Counted from the first letter of the stretch, positions 23,811 through 33,925 are shown. The stretch: DNA of 64,000 nucleotides from Cyprinodon diabolis (GCA_030533445.1 CM060075.1:35209196-35273195), one strand, 5' to 3'. Notes: generated by a model not told the origin, from the letters alone. Program-made: numbers and translations.

Positions 23811-24655
23811 CGAACAGCACTAAAAACCTACTGAGTACAAAAGGGCCATGCAGTATGGCATCTTGCTATCTCTGACTTTAGTCTAGATAAAATATGCTTT
23901 GAATTGCATATTTTTTCAATGGTCACTGCTGTGCTTATTCTCGACTACAGTATGTTTATATTCAATTTTAGAAACTTAATGGCTGCACAAGTCAATGCAA
24001 TAACCAGAATATTGGAAAAAGACACACAGACACAGGCAATAATAACAACATACCTCTCTTTAAAGCTTATCTAGGACTAATGACCCGAAGGAGCATAAAA
24101 GTCAAGCACACATAGATTGTGTTAACACATGCAAACTTGGGCCAGGATAAGTATGGTATTAATTAAGTTTAAGTAAGGGTCATGTTCAAGCTGTAGAAGA
24201 GTTGAAAATGAATGGGAGTCAAAGCGCTTTCCTTACTAATTCTATATAACAAGCCTGTGTTTGTAGTGGAGTTGTGAGTGTGCATAGGGGAAATCTTGGC
24301 TTGTTAGATATAACCAAAATAAAAATTAGGGGCTTTTGCCTATGGTAGGGTCTCCCTGCCAAATTGTCCCCAGGGTCATTTTCATACAAAGACACTGATA
24401 GATGGCAAACCATATAGCATTGTCGAACTTTTGCTCCTGGTGCTCTGAAATATAATAAATGAAAGACGGTGTATGCCTCACCTGCAGGGATGAAAGTCAA
24501 AGTTAGCTGGTATAAGGGTTCGGTGGCAAGGAGGAAAGTGGGAGTCAGGAACTTGACATGCCATTTCTTGGTATTACAGTCTGGCCTTAGGGGGAAATCC
24601 AATGTCAACCCATTGGTATGGGATCAAAACTTAATTAAAAGTTGAGCTCGATATA

Positions 24656-25166
24656 CAGGATATGGACACACCATCCTACACAGCTCATGGTTTTAAAACC
24701 TAGCTTCTTCCTAAACTCTCAAATCTTGGGAAGATACCGGGATAATAACAAGACCTTTTCAGAGCTCTTTTTATTGAGTATGGCCTTTGTGCAGGGAGGA
24801 AGGAAAGTTCTGACAGGTATAGAAGTTTAACAGCAGTTCACATGTCTTGGTCTTCTTGGAGTTCTGACTGGTTTAGGGGAGTACATTTGGTTGTGCTCTT
24901 GCGCTCCTGGTTAATTCAGTGCCTCTGTGGATGGTAATGGAGCTACCCACCTTTAACCTTAACTATCCTTAAGATAAATTATGTCAGGCATAATATGTTT
25001 ACATGTTTACTGAGAAAACAGTCAGTGCTGATCAAAAGTTAAGGGTCAAATTTGCTAAAATATAGTAAGATTTAAACAGAATGGACAGACAATGTTACTG
25101 AATTCAATTCAAAGAATAGCAAATACAGTTTACCATTTCTTTTTGTTTTGTTTTTCTTCTCAGGAC
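24656..25166 (+). other. 5' flank and probable intron of UGT gene 1
   Basis: No similarity to the other UGT flanks was seen. It ends with a pyrimidine-rich tract and the acceptor TTCTTCTCAG (AG at about 25162-25163), just before the start codon. This fits a non-coding 5' exon joined to a single coding exon. Confidence 0.5.
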
Positions 25167-26753
25167 ATGTCCACCATTGTTTCTGTATTCTCTGCACTCT
25201 TCTGTGTTTTATTGGCCCAGTCCTCACTCTGTAATGGAAGTAAGATCCTGGTAGTGCCTGTTGACGGCAGCCACTGGATCAACATGAAGATTATCCTTGA
25301 AGAGCTTCACGCCAGGGGCCATGAAATCACAGTTATGCGCTCTGCGAAGAGCTGGTTCATCCCTAGTACTTCCCCTATTTATACCTCAATTAATGTCACA
25401 ATGTTTGAGGATGATGCAGACAGAGACTTCTACATTAAAATGCTCAAGGATGTAATGGATCGCCGCAGCTATCCCAATTTTATACGCACACTTTACCAAC
25501 AGCACTTGCTCACATCTGAAATAGGTGACGGTCATAAGATTCTGGCCAAATTAGCTGCAAAAATTATAGAGGACACAGAGTTAATTAAGAGATTACAGGA
25601 TACTAAATTTGATATAATATTGACAGACCCTGCCCTTACTTTGGGGGTTATTCTGGGTAGTTATCTCAAGTTGCCGATGGTATTTAATGTCCGCTGGATG
25701 AATCTAGGTGAGGGTCATTTAGCCATGGCTCCCACCCCTGTGTCTTATGTCCCTGTATCAGGAAGTGAACTTCCTGATCAAATGGATTTTCCAGAGAGGA
25801 TTAAGAATATGTTGCATTATCTCCTCAATGTTTATGAGCAGTACTTCATTATTAACCCAGCCTACTCAGAGCTGTTCCAGAAACACTTTCCTCCTGGCAC
25901 GGACATGATTTCTTTGGAGCTCTCAGCTGATATCTGGCTGTTTAGGGCAGATTTTGTCTTTGAGTTTCCACGGCCCACCATGCCTAATGTGGTGTACATT
26001 GGGGGGTTCCAGTGCAAGGAGGCCCAACCTCTCCCTGATGATTTGGAGGAATTCATGCAGAGTTCTGGAGAACACGGTGTTGTGCTCATGTCTCTGGGAA
26101 CACTGGTGTCAGCTCTGCCTTCAAATATCACTGAAGCCATCGCCGCTGCATTTGCTGAGCTCCCTCAGAAGGTGATTTGGCGGACTTTAGGTGACGAACC
26201 TTCATCTCTGGGAAATAATACCTGGCTAGTAAAATGGTTTCCCCAAAAGGACCTTTTAGGACACCCTAAGACCCGTCTCTTTGTAGCCCATGGGGGAACC
26301 AATGGAATGTATGAAGCCATCTATCACGGTGTTCCTGTTCTAGGCTTACCCCTCCTGTTTGATCAATTTGACAACTTACTCAGACTGAAGGTGCGCGGTG
26401 CAGCTCGAGTGGAAGAGGTCAGGACTCTGACTAAAGACAGTTTCTTAGAAGCTCTGAAGGACATCTTAGAAAATCCATCTTACCAGAACAACATCCAACA
26501 TCTTTCTCAGCTACACCGTGACCGACCAATGTCTCCAATGGACACTGCCATGTTCTGGATAGAGTATGTCATCAGGAACAAAGGAGCTGCTCACCTGAAG
26601 CAAGCAGGTTTCAATCTGCCTTGGTATTCGTACTTCTGTTTGGATGTTGCAGCCTTTCTTTTGGCCATAACTGGAACCTTCATCATGGGTTCAGTCTTTG
26701 TCTGCAGGTTTTTCTGTTGCAGGAAATCCAACAAGAAAATAAAAGCAGAGTAA
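25167..26753 (+). CDS. ugt5: UDP-glucuronosyltransferase, UGT5-like (gene 1)
   Basis: A 528-residue enzyme of the ER membrane that transfers a sugar, usually glucuronic acid, from a UDP-sugar to small lipophilic acceptors. I chose the ATG at 25167 because a splice acceptor lies just before it and a signal peptide follows (about residues 1-23, ending SSLCNG). A start at 25092 would add a non-homologous extension. Visible features: SHWINM with His36, the likely catalytic base; LTDP with Asp154, its likely partner; the UGT signature from Trp357, with HGGTNGMYEAIYHGVP and ending FDQFDN (donor-binding Asp-Gln); a C-terminal membrane span at about 487-515; and the basic tail CCRKSNKKIKAE, whose KxKxx end is a dilysine ER-retrieval signal. 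The length is normal for the family and there are no breaks. The coding region is one exon, as in fish UGT5 genes as I recall them. The sugar donor and acceptors cannot be told from sequence. Confidence 0.95.
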   Translation: MSTIVSVFSALFCVLLAQSSLCNGSKILVVPVDGSHWINMKIILEELHARGHEITVMRSAKSWFIPSTSPIYTSINVTMFEDDADRDFYIKMLKDVMDRRSYPNFIRTLYQQHLLTSEIGDGHKILAKLAAKIIEDTELIKRLQDTKFDIILTDPALTLGVILGSYLKLPMVFNVRWMNLGEGHLAMAPTPVSYVPVSGSELPDQMDFPERIKNMLHYLLNVYEQYFIINPAYSELFQKHFPPGTDMISLELSADIWLFRADFVFEFPRPTMPNVVYIGGFQCKEAQPLPDDLEEFMQSSGEHGVVLMSLGTLVSALPSNITEAIAAAFAELPQKVIWRTLGDEPSSLGNNTWLVKWFPQKDLLGHPKTRLFVAHGGTNGMYEAIYHGVPVLGLPLLFDQFDNLLRLKVRGAARVEEVRTLTKDSFLEALKDILENPSYQNNIQHLSQLHRDRPMSPMDTAMFWIEYVIRNKGAAHLKQAGFNLPWYSYFCLDVAAFLLAITGTFIMGSVFVCRFFCCRKSNKKIKAE

Positions 26754-26870
26754 TTCCCCAAAATAGACACCTGAAAAACTTTAATAAACTACTTTATCTC
26801 TACCTTTTTATAAATGTCATTTACAAACATGTTTTTCTTATGTTAGGATAATTATCATTTGTTTTAAAAT

Positions 26871-26876
26871 AATAAA
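26871..26876 (+). promoter_or_regulatory. Polyadenylation signal of UGT gene 1
   Basis: AATAAA 118 bp after the stop codon. The equivalent signal after genes 2 and 3 lies at the matching position in a recognisably related 3' UTR (TAAAATAATAAAACT). Confidence 0.65.
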
Positions 26877-27107
26877 ACTTTTAACCAACATTTAACATGT
26901 AATGAAGTCTTACTTTTGGAACCAGACAGCAAAGTCTTTTGCCACCATTGTATAGAAAAGAGAAGGAAATGTCAAGTATTTACTTAACTGCATGTACCAT
27001 CAACAGATTAGTCATTGTAGTTTAATTTAACTTAGTGTTTTATAGTCTTTAGAACTAAAGTTCTATTTTACATAAGTCTGATTTGAGAAACTACTGATTG
27101 TTCGTCA

Positions 27108-27345
27108 CAGCAAAGGAACACTGGACCAGCTCCAACCTCTGCAAGATGCTTGAGGGTTTATGGGGGCTTGCCCAACCAGTCCACATGAGCTTTGTGGACC
27201 TGAGGAAGGCTTTGTGGGGAACACCCCAGGCGTACATATTCAGGGCCCCTTTACTAGGGGCCATCCAGTTGCTGTAAAAGTGGAGAAGGTGTCTGGTCCA
27301 AATTTCCAGGATTAAGTTGGACATGAACCATGGCAGACCTGCTCA
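27108..27345 (+). mobile_element. Degraded LINE reverse-transcriptase fragment
   Basis: The plus strand reads ACACTGGACCAGCTC, then CCAACCAGTCCACATGAGC, then TTTGTGGACCTGAGGAAGGC. These correspond step by step to the RT segment GTLDQLYTLSRVLEG...FVDLEKAFD encoded on the minus strand of the LINE at 37458-40219 (around 38550-38650). Many substitutions and frameshifts have accumulated. It is an old copy of the same or a close family, lying just downstream of UGT gene 1. Confidence 0.65.
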
Positions 27346-27780
27346 TTGTCACCTGTCCTGATGTCCATTTAGGTTTAGTGAAGGGTCACAGTTGGGGTTT
27401 AGGTGTCCAATATATTGTAAGAACATAGTTTTTTAGCGAAAGATGGTGTCTGCTAAAGAGATTATGTTTGAGAGGAGAAAACTCTTTCAGCCAAAATTAA
27501 AGGAAACATATTATTTGTTTGCACTTTACTTTGGTATAATTAACACATAACATGGACAAACTGGTATAAAAAAAAAGTATTTAATACAGGTCTGAATAAA
27601 CACAATATTCATTTGGTTCAGCTGGTTTATTTAAATGACTGCAAAGGGGGTGATAAAAAAGTATAAAAGCAGTTTACAATACTATAAATGATGAGTACCT
27701 ACAGAACAACTAGGATATTAAAATATGCAGGACAGTTACATATGTTAAACAAACCCACTGATTAAAGATAAGGGCAATAA
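27346..27780. other. Intergenic, nothing recognised
   Basis: AT-rich spacer between the LINE relic and the UGT gene 2 upstream block. Confidence 0.5.
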
Positions 27781-27804
27781 TTGTTTCAGGCTGACCTTTA
27801 AACC

Positions 27805-27935
27805 AGAAAATGGACTTTGCCTTGAGTTTCAGGGTCTCTGCATGTAAAACCTGTGATGAGTATCCAACACTATTCTAGTTCACCAGCAACAGGCTTCTCA
27901 AATTAAACCTCTGGAATTGGATTCAATAACAATCA
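27805..27935 (+). promoter_or_regulatory. UGT gene 2 upstream block with HNF4-type motif
   Basis: TGGACTTTG at 27811-27819 opens a block of about 120 bp. The block aligns imperfectly with 45361-45480, upstream of gene 3, and more weakly with 23644-23800, upstream of gene 1. Shared elements include a GATGAGTATC/GCTGAGTATC box and CTCTGGAATTGGATTCA/CTCTGGAACTGAATTCA. Unlike the gene 1 version, no clear TATA box follows within 200 bp. The block lies 3.0 kb before the start codon. Promoter function is inferred from repeated conservation. Confidence 0.4.
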
Positions 27936-29266
27936 GGTTGGATCTTTAAATAACATTTGTATGAACCACTAATGGATCTAAGTACTTTTAATATTTATCT
28001 GAGAGGAAAATGTTATTTTTTTTTTCTTTGCATAGTCTTTACATCGCTGCAAGTGTCTGTATTATCGTCTTTTCTGTGTATTAATTGCTTCACTGGTTGG
28101 ACTGAAGGCTATAAATGATTTTAATTAGGTAACAATACATACTGCACACTTATGACAATAGTTATACTGGTTACTCTTGGATTTTATATTTTGGCAGATC
28201 ATTACAATATGTTATACTAAGGAATCTTTCCTTTTAAAAAATACTATAAAAAAATTGTTATTCACAAAAAAAAATCTTTATATTTGCTGTAGGTTTTTTT
28301 TTCACATTTTGTAGATAATCTTCATATTTTAGAAGATGCCACACCTTTTTGTTAATCTGATATGTTCTGGGTCCGTAAAATGCTAACCCGAGTCATGAAG
28401 AAATATTGTTTGAGTAAAGGGACTTCCTCTTTGCAACCTTTTCAAAATGTCTTTCTTGTTCAGATGTATGCATATTCCAGTAGTATGTCTTTTTTTCAAT
28501 AATTAACCTTTACTACAGTGAGCTATTCAGTGTCCATCAGCATGCAATCTAAATTTTAAAAAAGAAGTTGAAAGGAAGCTGGTAGAGTCAATAATACAGA
28601 CAGCAAATTTATCATTTGATAAGGCCAATTTGGCAGGTGGTTTGTGATTTAATAATGCCATAAACAAGTTTTTCCTCGCAGTATATGTAAGGCTATCATA
28701 AAGCTCAATCAGGCATTAGTAACACAAAGCCAACATGGATGTTCAAAAAGTTAAAGACATAACACTTTTTCTCATACTAAAGTACAAGTATCCTGTTTTG
28801 TCTTGCAAATTTACCTAGTGCAGTAGAGTTTAAAGGGGTTCAAACCAGAGCTCTTTGGTCCAATTTAAACTTATCAGGGTTCTTTTTTGGAAGAAGATCA
28901 TCTGAACTCTGGGGCAGATCAAACCAGCTAACATGTGCAGTGGGAATACTAACAAACTATCCAGGGTCCAGGTTACGTGTATTCTCCAGTTTATTCAGAG
29001 CAGCTCGTAGGATAGCTTGGTGCCTTGGCATTTGTAAAACAAACTCCACATGACCAGTTAGATATAGTCCAGGCAGATTCACTCACGATACAGTATTAAA
29101 GTGAAGTATACCAGGTGACAGTGTAAAGTTTTTGACATCAATCATCCAATTGAGCCGAGTCCAACATTTATAGGATTATATCTCCTCATACCTCACACAG
29201 TGGTTGAAGGGTGTGAGTGTCTCCTGGATTCTTATTGGTTTTTGGAAACAGTCATATGATTTTTTA

Positions 29267-29269
<3 letters not shown>
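27936..29269. other. Intergenic, nothing recognised
   Basis: AT-rich sequence with no supported exon, RNA gene or complete transposon. Confidence 0.5.

Positions 29270-29350
<81 letters not shown>
29270..29350. repeat. (TA)n microsatellite
   Basis: About 80 bp of uninterrupted TA apart from one TGTA at 29305-29308. Confidence 0.95.
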
Positions 29351-29352
<2 letters not shown>

Positions 29353-29354
29353 TT

Positions 29355-29955
29355 CTAGGCCATGTTTCTAGGCCATGTTTCCGTCCAACAGAAAGTCAAA
29401 TTTGAAGCAAACTTTTAATAACCTCAACAAGAGGAGGTACGAATTTGTGGTTTTTTTACATTTGGTTTGAAGCGGATTAACCAAGCGATTCAAAGAATAA
29501 TGTGGTCATACATTGTCGTCCACGTTACATCATGGTGGCAATAAATAAGAAATGGAGGGTACAATTTAGCACAGGCGACAAATCAGTATTGGAGCCAAGT
29601 TTTAATGAATGTGCTGCTATTGGGTAAGTTGTTCTTAACATGTCAGTTATTAATCGCAATGTTGCTTCCAGTCACGTTTACGCGCAACCGAGAAGACGCC
29701 AACAGCAGAAACAGCCAATCAGTAGTGTAAGGTAAAATTTTGCTATGTCTGGGATGATTCGAAGAAAGTGGTTCCATCCCCCATTAACCATTTTTCATGA
29801 AAGCCAAAAACCACCTCAATGAGTGTGAACATTTTTTTTTTCTATTTTGAGGGAGTTTCTTTTTTAATTTAGCCATTTCCATCAAGCTTTCTGAAGTGAT
29901 ACTCCAAAACATAGCACATTAGAATAGGCTGATGGAAACACACCTCATGTCACTG
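29355..29955. mobile_element. Possible non-autonomous DNA transposon
   Basis: The left side carries GGCCATGTTTCCGTCCAAC, twice in part, and the right side carries TGATGGAAACACACC. These are imperfect inverses (GTTTCC...TCC / GGA...GGAAAC) in the style of fish MITEs with CATGTTTCC-type ends. No clear target duplication was found and the interior has no coding sequence, so this is weak. Confidence 0.25.
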
Positions 29956-30153
29956 TCAGGGCTCAGAAAAGATTACCCAGAAGACAAGACAGACAGACAG
30001 TTAAATATCTGAAAAACCATTTATCTAAAAAGGACGGATCATCAGTAACAGCAAGGAACCTCTGGTCTTCTAGTTTAGTCCGTGCCCTTAGGACGAGGTT
30101 GATTCCAGGCGGTTGGCTGCCAACAAGACACGGCAGACGCCACCCAGAGAGTC

Positions 30154-30279
30154 TCAGATGCTGTAGCCCCAGCGGTCATAGGACAGGCAGGAGATCAGAA
30201 CTGAGCAGACAAAGAAAGGCAGGATAATCCAGAGAGTGAAGTCAAAGCCTATGTAGAGCATGTGCTCTGGATTCAGAAC
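30154..30279 (-). CDS. Terminal exon of an unidentified small membrane protein
   Basis: On the minus strand a strong acceptor (CTTCTTCTGATTTCCAG, AG at 30280-30281) is followed by exactly 42 codons including the stop (TGA at 30156-30154). The peptide starts VLNPEHMLYIGFDF. A hydrophobic span of about 19 residues (LWIILPFFVCSVLISC) follows, then a short tail LSYDRWGYSI. It therefore looks like the last coding exon of a single-pass or multi-pass membrane protein with a short cytosolic or lumenal end. GC content is higher than in the flanks (the exon and about 150 bp of following 3' UTR), as in real exons. I do not recognise the protein. No upstream exon with a matching donor was found on the minus strand within the next kilobase. 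It lies 500 bp upstream of UGT gene 2 on the opposite strand. Alternatives: an exon relic, or chance. Confidence 0.5.
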   Translation of the reverse strand, partial: VLNPEHMLYIGFDFTLWIILPFFVCSVLISCLSYDRWGYSI

Positions 30280-30780
30280 CTGGAAATCAGAAGAAGAAAG
30301 AGGTCCCTAAGAAACATCCACGATGGTATTAGGAATTTGTTAAAGGTTCAGTAAACAGGCAGAATTCAGCCGGAGTCCAAAGATAATAACAGTCACAGCT
30401 TTTGTTTTTTTTCGAAATATCTTTACAGCTTTTCATAGACAGATGCGTTAAAGAATAGGTGTCAAAGTCTGGTCCTCGAGGGTTCTTCTTATGAAACATT
30501 TCAATCTATATAAAGTCCCAACCAATTTCTTATGCAAGTTGCACTTATTACTGTTAATGACCTAATTTGATTCAGCTGTTTGGCTTTGTACACAGTTCAA
30601 TTTTAGGGACACCAGTCTTTGAGTGATGTATAGCAGAGCCAGCAAATCACACAAACTCCTGACTTAATAGATGTGGTTAAACCAACCCCTTGCTCCTGCT
30701 CTCTTAAATCATACTCTATATAAGTAAAGTCTGGTGAAGTGAACAAATTTGCATAAATATTCTCCTTGTTTATCTTGCAG
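30280..30780 (+). other. 5' flank of UGT gene 2
   Basis: Contains a TATA-like TATATAA at 30717-30723 and the acceptor-like TTTATCTTGCAG at 30769-30780, directly abutting ATGATG. If the acceptor is used, the TATA is intronic and irrelevant. If transcription starts at about 30747, the mRNA would be unspliced with a 30-nt leader. The sequence alone does not decide between these. No similarity to the gene 3 flank was seen. Confidence 0.45.
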
Positions 30781-32370
30781 ATGATGTCTACCTCTGTCAC
30801 CATATTCCTGGCTGTCCTCTGCTCCCTGTTGCTCGGACCTCCTTACTGTAATGGCAGTAACATCCTGGTGGTACCTGTTGACGCCAGCCACTGGATCAAC
30901 ATGAAGATTATCCTTGAAGAGCTTCACTCCAGAGGCCATGACATCACAGTTCTACATTCAGCCAAGAGCTGGTACATCCTCAGTAACTCCACCATTTATA
31001 CCTCAATTTATGTTCCAACGTTGGAGGATGAGACGGACAGGAGCTTTTACAATGAAATGCTGAAAGATGTTATGAGTTACCGCAGCTATCCCACTTTTAT
31101 ACGCACGTTTTACCAACAGCACCTCATTACATCAATGTTAGAGAAAGGTCATGAAATTCTGGCAAGATCTGCTGCTAGAATTTTAGAGGACAATGTTTTC
31201 ATGAAAAACTTGCAGGATAGTAAGTTTGATCTCATGTTGACAGACCCTGGCCTTACTTTAGGGGTTATTCTGGGTGGTTACCTTAAGCTGCCAATGGTCT
31301 TTAATGTCCGCTAGATTAATAATGGAGAAGGTCATCAAACTATAGCCCCTTCTCCCGTCTCTTATGTTCCTGTACCAGGAAGTGAACTTCATGATCAAAT
31401 GGATTTTCCAGACAGGATTAAGAATATGTTGCATTATTTATACAGTGTTTATGAGCATTACTTCATTATTAACCCAGCCTACTCAGAGCTGTTCCAGAAA
31501 CACTTTCCTCCTGGCACGGACATGATTTCTTTGGAGCTCTCAGCTGATATCTGGCTGTTTAGGGCAGATTTTGTCTTTGAGTTTCCACGGCCCACTATGC
31601 CTAATGTGGTGTACATTGGGGGGTTCCAGTGCAAGGAGGCCGAACCTCTCCCTGAGGATTTGGAGGAATTCATGCAGAGTTCTGGAGAACACGGGGTTGT
31701 GATCATGTCTATAGGAACAGTGGTGTCAGCTCTGCCTTCAGATATCACAGAAGCCATTGCTGCTGCATTTGCTGAGCTCCCCCAGAAGGTGATTTGGAGG
31801 TTTGAAAGTGAAAAACCTTCATCTCTGGGAAATAACACCCGGCTAGTAAAATGGTTTCCCCAAAAGGACCTTTTAGGACACCCTAAGACTCGTCTCTTTA
31901 TAGCCCATGGGGGAACCAATGGAATGTATGAAGCCATCTATCATGGTGTTCCTGTTCTTGGCTTACCCCTTCTATTTGATCAATTTGACAACTTACTCAG
32001 ACTGAAGGTGCGCGGTGCAGCTCGAGTGGTGGAGATCAGATCTCTGACCAAAGACAGTTTCTTAGAGGCTCTGAAGGACATCTTAGAGAATCCATCTTAC
32101 CGTAAAAACATCCAACATCTCTCTCAGCTACACCATGACCGACCAATGTCTCCAATAGACACTGCCATCTTCTGGATAGAGTATGTCATCAGGAACAAAG
32201 GAGCTGCTCACCTGAAGTCAGCAGGTTTTAATCTGCCTTGGTATTCATACTTCTGTTTGGATGTTGCAGCCTTTCTTTTGGCCATAACTGGAACCTTCAT
32301 CATGGGTTCAGTCTTTGTCTGCAGGTTTCTCTGCTGCAGGAAATCCAACAAGAAAATAAAAGCAGAGTAA
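30781..32370 (+). pseudogene. ugt5: UDP-glucuronosyltransferase, UGT5-like, single nonsense (gene 2)
   Basis: The reading frame would give 529 residues with every family feature: signal peptide, SHWINM with the catalytic His, LTDP with the Asp, the HGGTNGMYEAIYHGVP donor signature, the membrane span and the KIKAE tail. It is broken once: codon 178 is TAG (31312-31314) where genes 1 and 3 have TGG (Trp, in NVRW). The frame then stays open for 351 codons to the normal stop. The truncated 177-residue product lacks the whole donor-binding half. The absence of any other lesion suggests a very young null allele, a segregating variant or a base-call error. The N-terminal third is diverged from genes 1 and 3. 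Positions 31476-31660 are almost identical to gene 1, and the last 270 bp and the 3' UTR almost identical to gene 3, so the copy is a conversion mosaic. Confidence 0.9.
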
Positions 32371-32480
32371 ATCACCAAAATAGCAACTCTAATAACTTTA
32401 AAACTGGAATATAGGTATTTACTCTACCATTTTTTAAAAGTGCATCCCTACTATTTTGCCTTATACACTTGTCTTAAAAT

Positions 32481-32486
32481 AATAAA
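32481..32486 (+). promoter_or_regulatory. Polyadenylation signal of UGT gene 2
   Basis: AATAAA 111 bp after the stop, in a 3' UTR almost identical to that of gene 3. Confidence 0.65.
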
Positions 32487-33454
32487 ACTTTTAAATAAAA
32501 ATTAACATGTAATGAATTCCCACTTTTGGAAACAAACAAAAAAAGCTCAATTAAAAAATATATTTTTGCCAACAATGTATAGAAAAGGAAAATTAGGTAT
32601 TTACTTACCCACATGGATCATTTGTACAGAAATATATACCTGTACCATCCACTGATTCTGCTCATTGTACATCAATTTTGAGGTAATTTGGTGTTTGGGG
32701 GTCCAGTAAAAAAAAAAAAAATTAAACCAGTTCATTAACCTGCATCCATTACTTTTCGTTATTCCACAAAGAGGCCTGTATATGAACAAAAAATGAAGAA
32801 GTGCAAACTACTACCTTTTTCCTCATAAACAATGTTGTGTTGAGACCACTGCAGTCTTAATCAATTTGTAAGCTGCATAAAAATTTTATTTGTTTACATT
32901 CTGACTTCTGAAAACAGAATTGCTCTTGCAACGGTACAAAACTATTCCCGAAAAACAAGAAAATGTGCTTTCTTTCTTCATGTGTTTATCATATCTGCAT
33001 GTTCAAACTTTGAATCAATTATAAACATTTGATATTGTGGGAAATCCCCCCCCATTATGGCTGAGCAGTTATTTAGACCTTTTTAACAAAAGCAAATCCT
33101 AAGAACCATAGACATATATAGAAATATTTCGTATATAGATGAATAAAGTCTTGTGTCCTGAACCTTAACCTATGTATTTTTTTTGTTTGTTTGTTTTTTA
33201 TACAAGGAAACCCAAAATGATCCATAGCCTTGTCCAGTTTTACTTTCCATAATGTATTTTACCTGTACGCAACAGGAAAAAGATGCGGTCATTGTGCCAT
33301 TTCTTTTCCTTGGACTGATGAAGAATGATACTGATTAGTGGAAAATGTTTCCATCAACACTGGTGGAAGATGCAGTTGATACATATGCCATGGTTTTAAG
33401 GGAAATTAATACATTACCAATTGTTACAACAGAATTGAAATTGAGCCAAACTTG

Positions 33455-33534
33455 ATATCCTTACTTCTGGTGCTTAATTGATGATGATGTAATTGTTGAT
33501 GAAATGCAATAATTAAGTGTCAGAGTAAGGATAT
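33455..33534. repeat. Conserved hairpin, copy 2
   Basis: Arms 33455-33479 and 33511-33534 are imperfect inverses around a 31-nt loop; the same structure as at 23340-23419. Confidence 0.6.
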
Positions 33535-33786
33535 CGAGCTTTGCTTAATGGAGATTATTTCCTCATCCTTCTGATAAACAGAAGGAGAAGCAATAAACAT
33601 GTTGTAATGGTTTATCAAAAGAGAACTATTCACTTAAAAATACATTTACAGTGATCAAATAAATGTTAAGTCTCATTAACTTAAGGCCAAATTAGTGCCT
33701 AGATTAATTGCAGTGTTATGTTCACATGAGTTATGAACCCAAACACGTGATATGAACTCTTGTTACTTAACCTTCAATCTACATGT

Positions 33787-33795
33787 TGGACTTTG
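33787..33795 (-). promoter_or_regulatory. HNF4-type motif, orphan cassette A
   Basis: TGGACTTTG, identical and in the same context as 23644-23652. It is followed by GGTAATTAAATATC (HNF1-like) and by the TATA box at 33918. Confidence 0.45.
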
Positions 33796-33917
33796 TTCCA
33801 CAAACTGCAGGCATCTGTGTACAAAAGCTGTGCTCTGGGTAATTAAATATCAAATATCATCTTGGCTCACTGAAGACTGCCGGAACAACAATCAGGTGAG
33901 GCAATTGACAAACCCTT

Positions 33918-33925
33918 TATATAAA
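33918..33925 (+). promoter_or_regulatory. TATA box, orphan cassette A
   Basis: TATATAAA in the same context as 23803-23810. Whether it drives UGT gene 3 over a 13 kb leader intron, drives nothing, or marks a lost gene is open. Confidence 0.4.

Larger units (their letters stand above)
22920..24655 (+). repeat. UGT upstream cassette, copy 1 (diverged)
   Basis: This 1.7 kb segment is clearly homologous to 33055-34735 and 49615-51305, with small indels, for example extra bases at about 24040-24130. Similarity stops near the GATATACAGG at 24648. Here it directly precedes UGT gene 1, with about 510 bp between its end and the ATG. It contains a hairpin, an HNF4-type motif and a TATA box, annotated separately. 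No coding sequence is supported; a 129-codon minus frame at its right end is not preserved at full length in the other copies. Confidence 0.85.

Noticed and set aside
24219..24608. 129-codon minus-strand ORF in UGT cassette 1
   Set aside because: No domain recognised. The corresponding frame in cassette 3 is only 75 codons (51029-51256), and in cassette 2 it is broken by a 20-bp deletion, so the frame is not conserved.
25092..25166. Upstream ATG extending UGT gene 1 by 25 codons
   Set aside because: The extension crosses a pyrimidine tract and splice acceptor, is not shared with genes 2-4, and would place the signal peptide internally.
31479..31937. 152-codon minus-strand ORF
   Set aside because: It is the antisense shadow of the UGT donor-binding half; shorter versions appear opposite genes 1 and 3 for the same reason.
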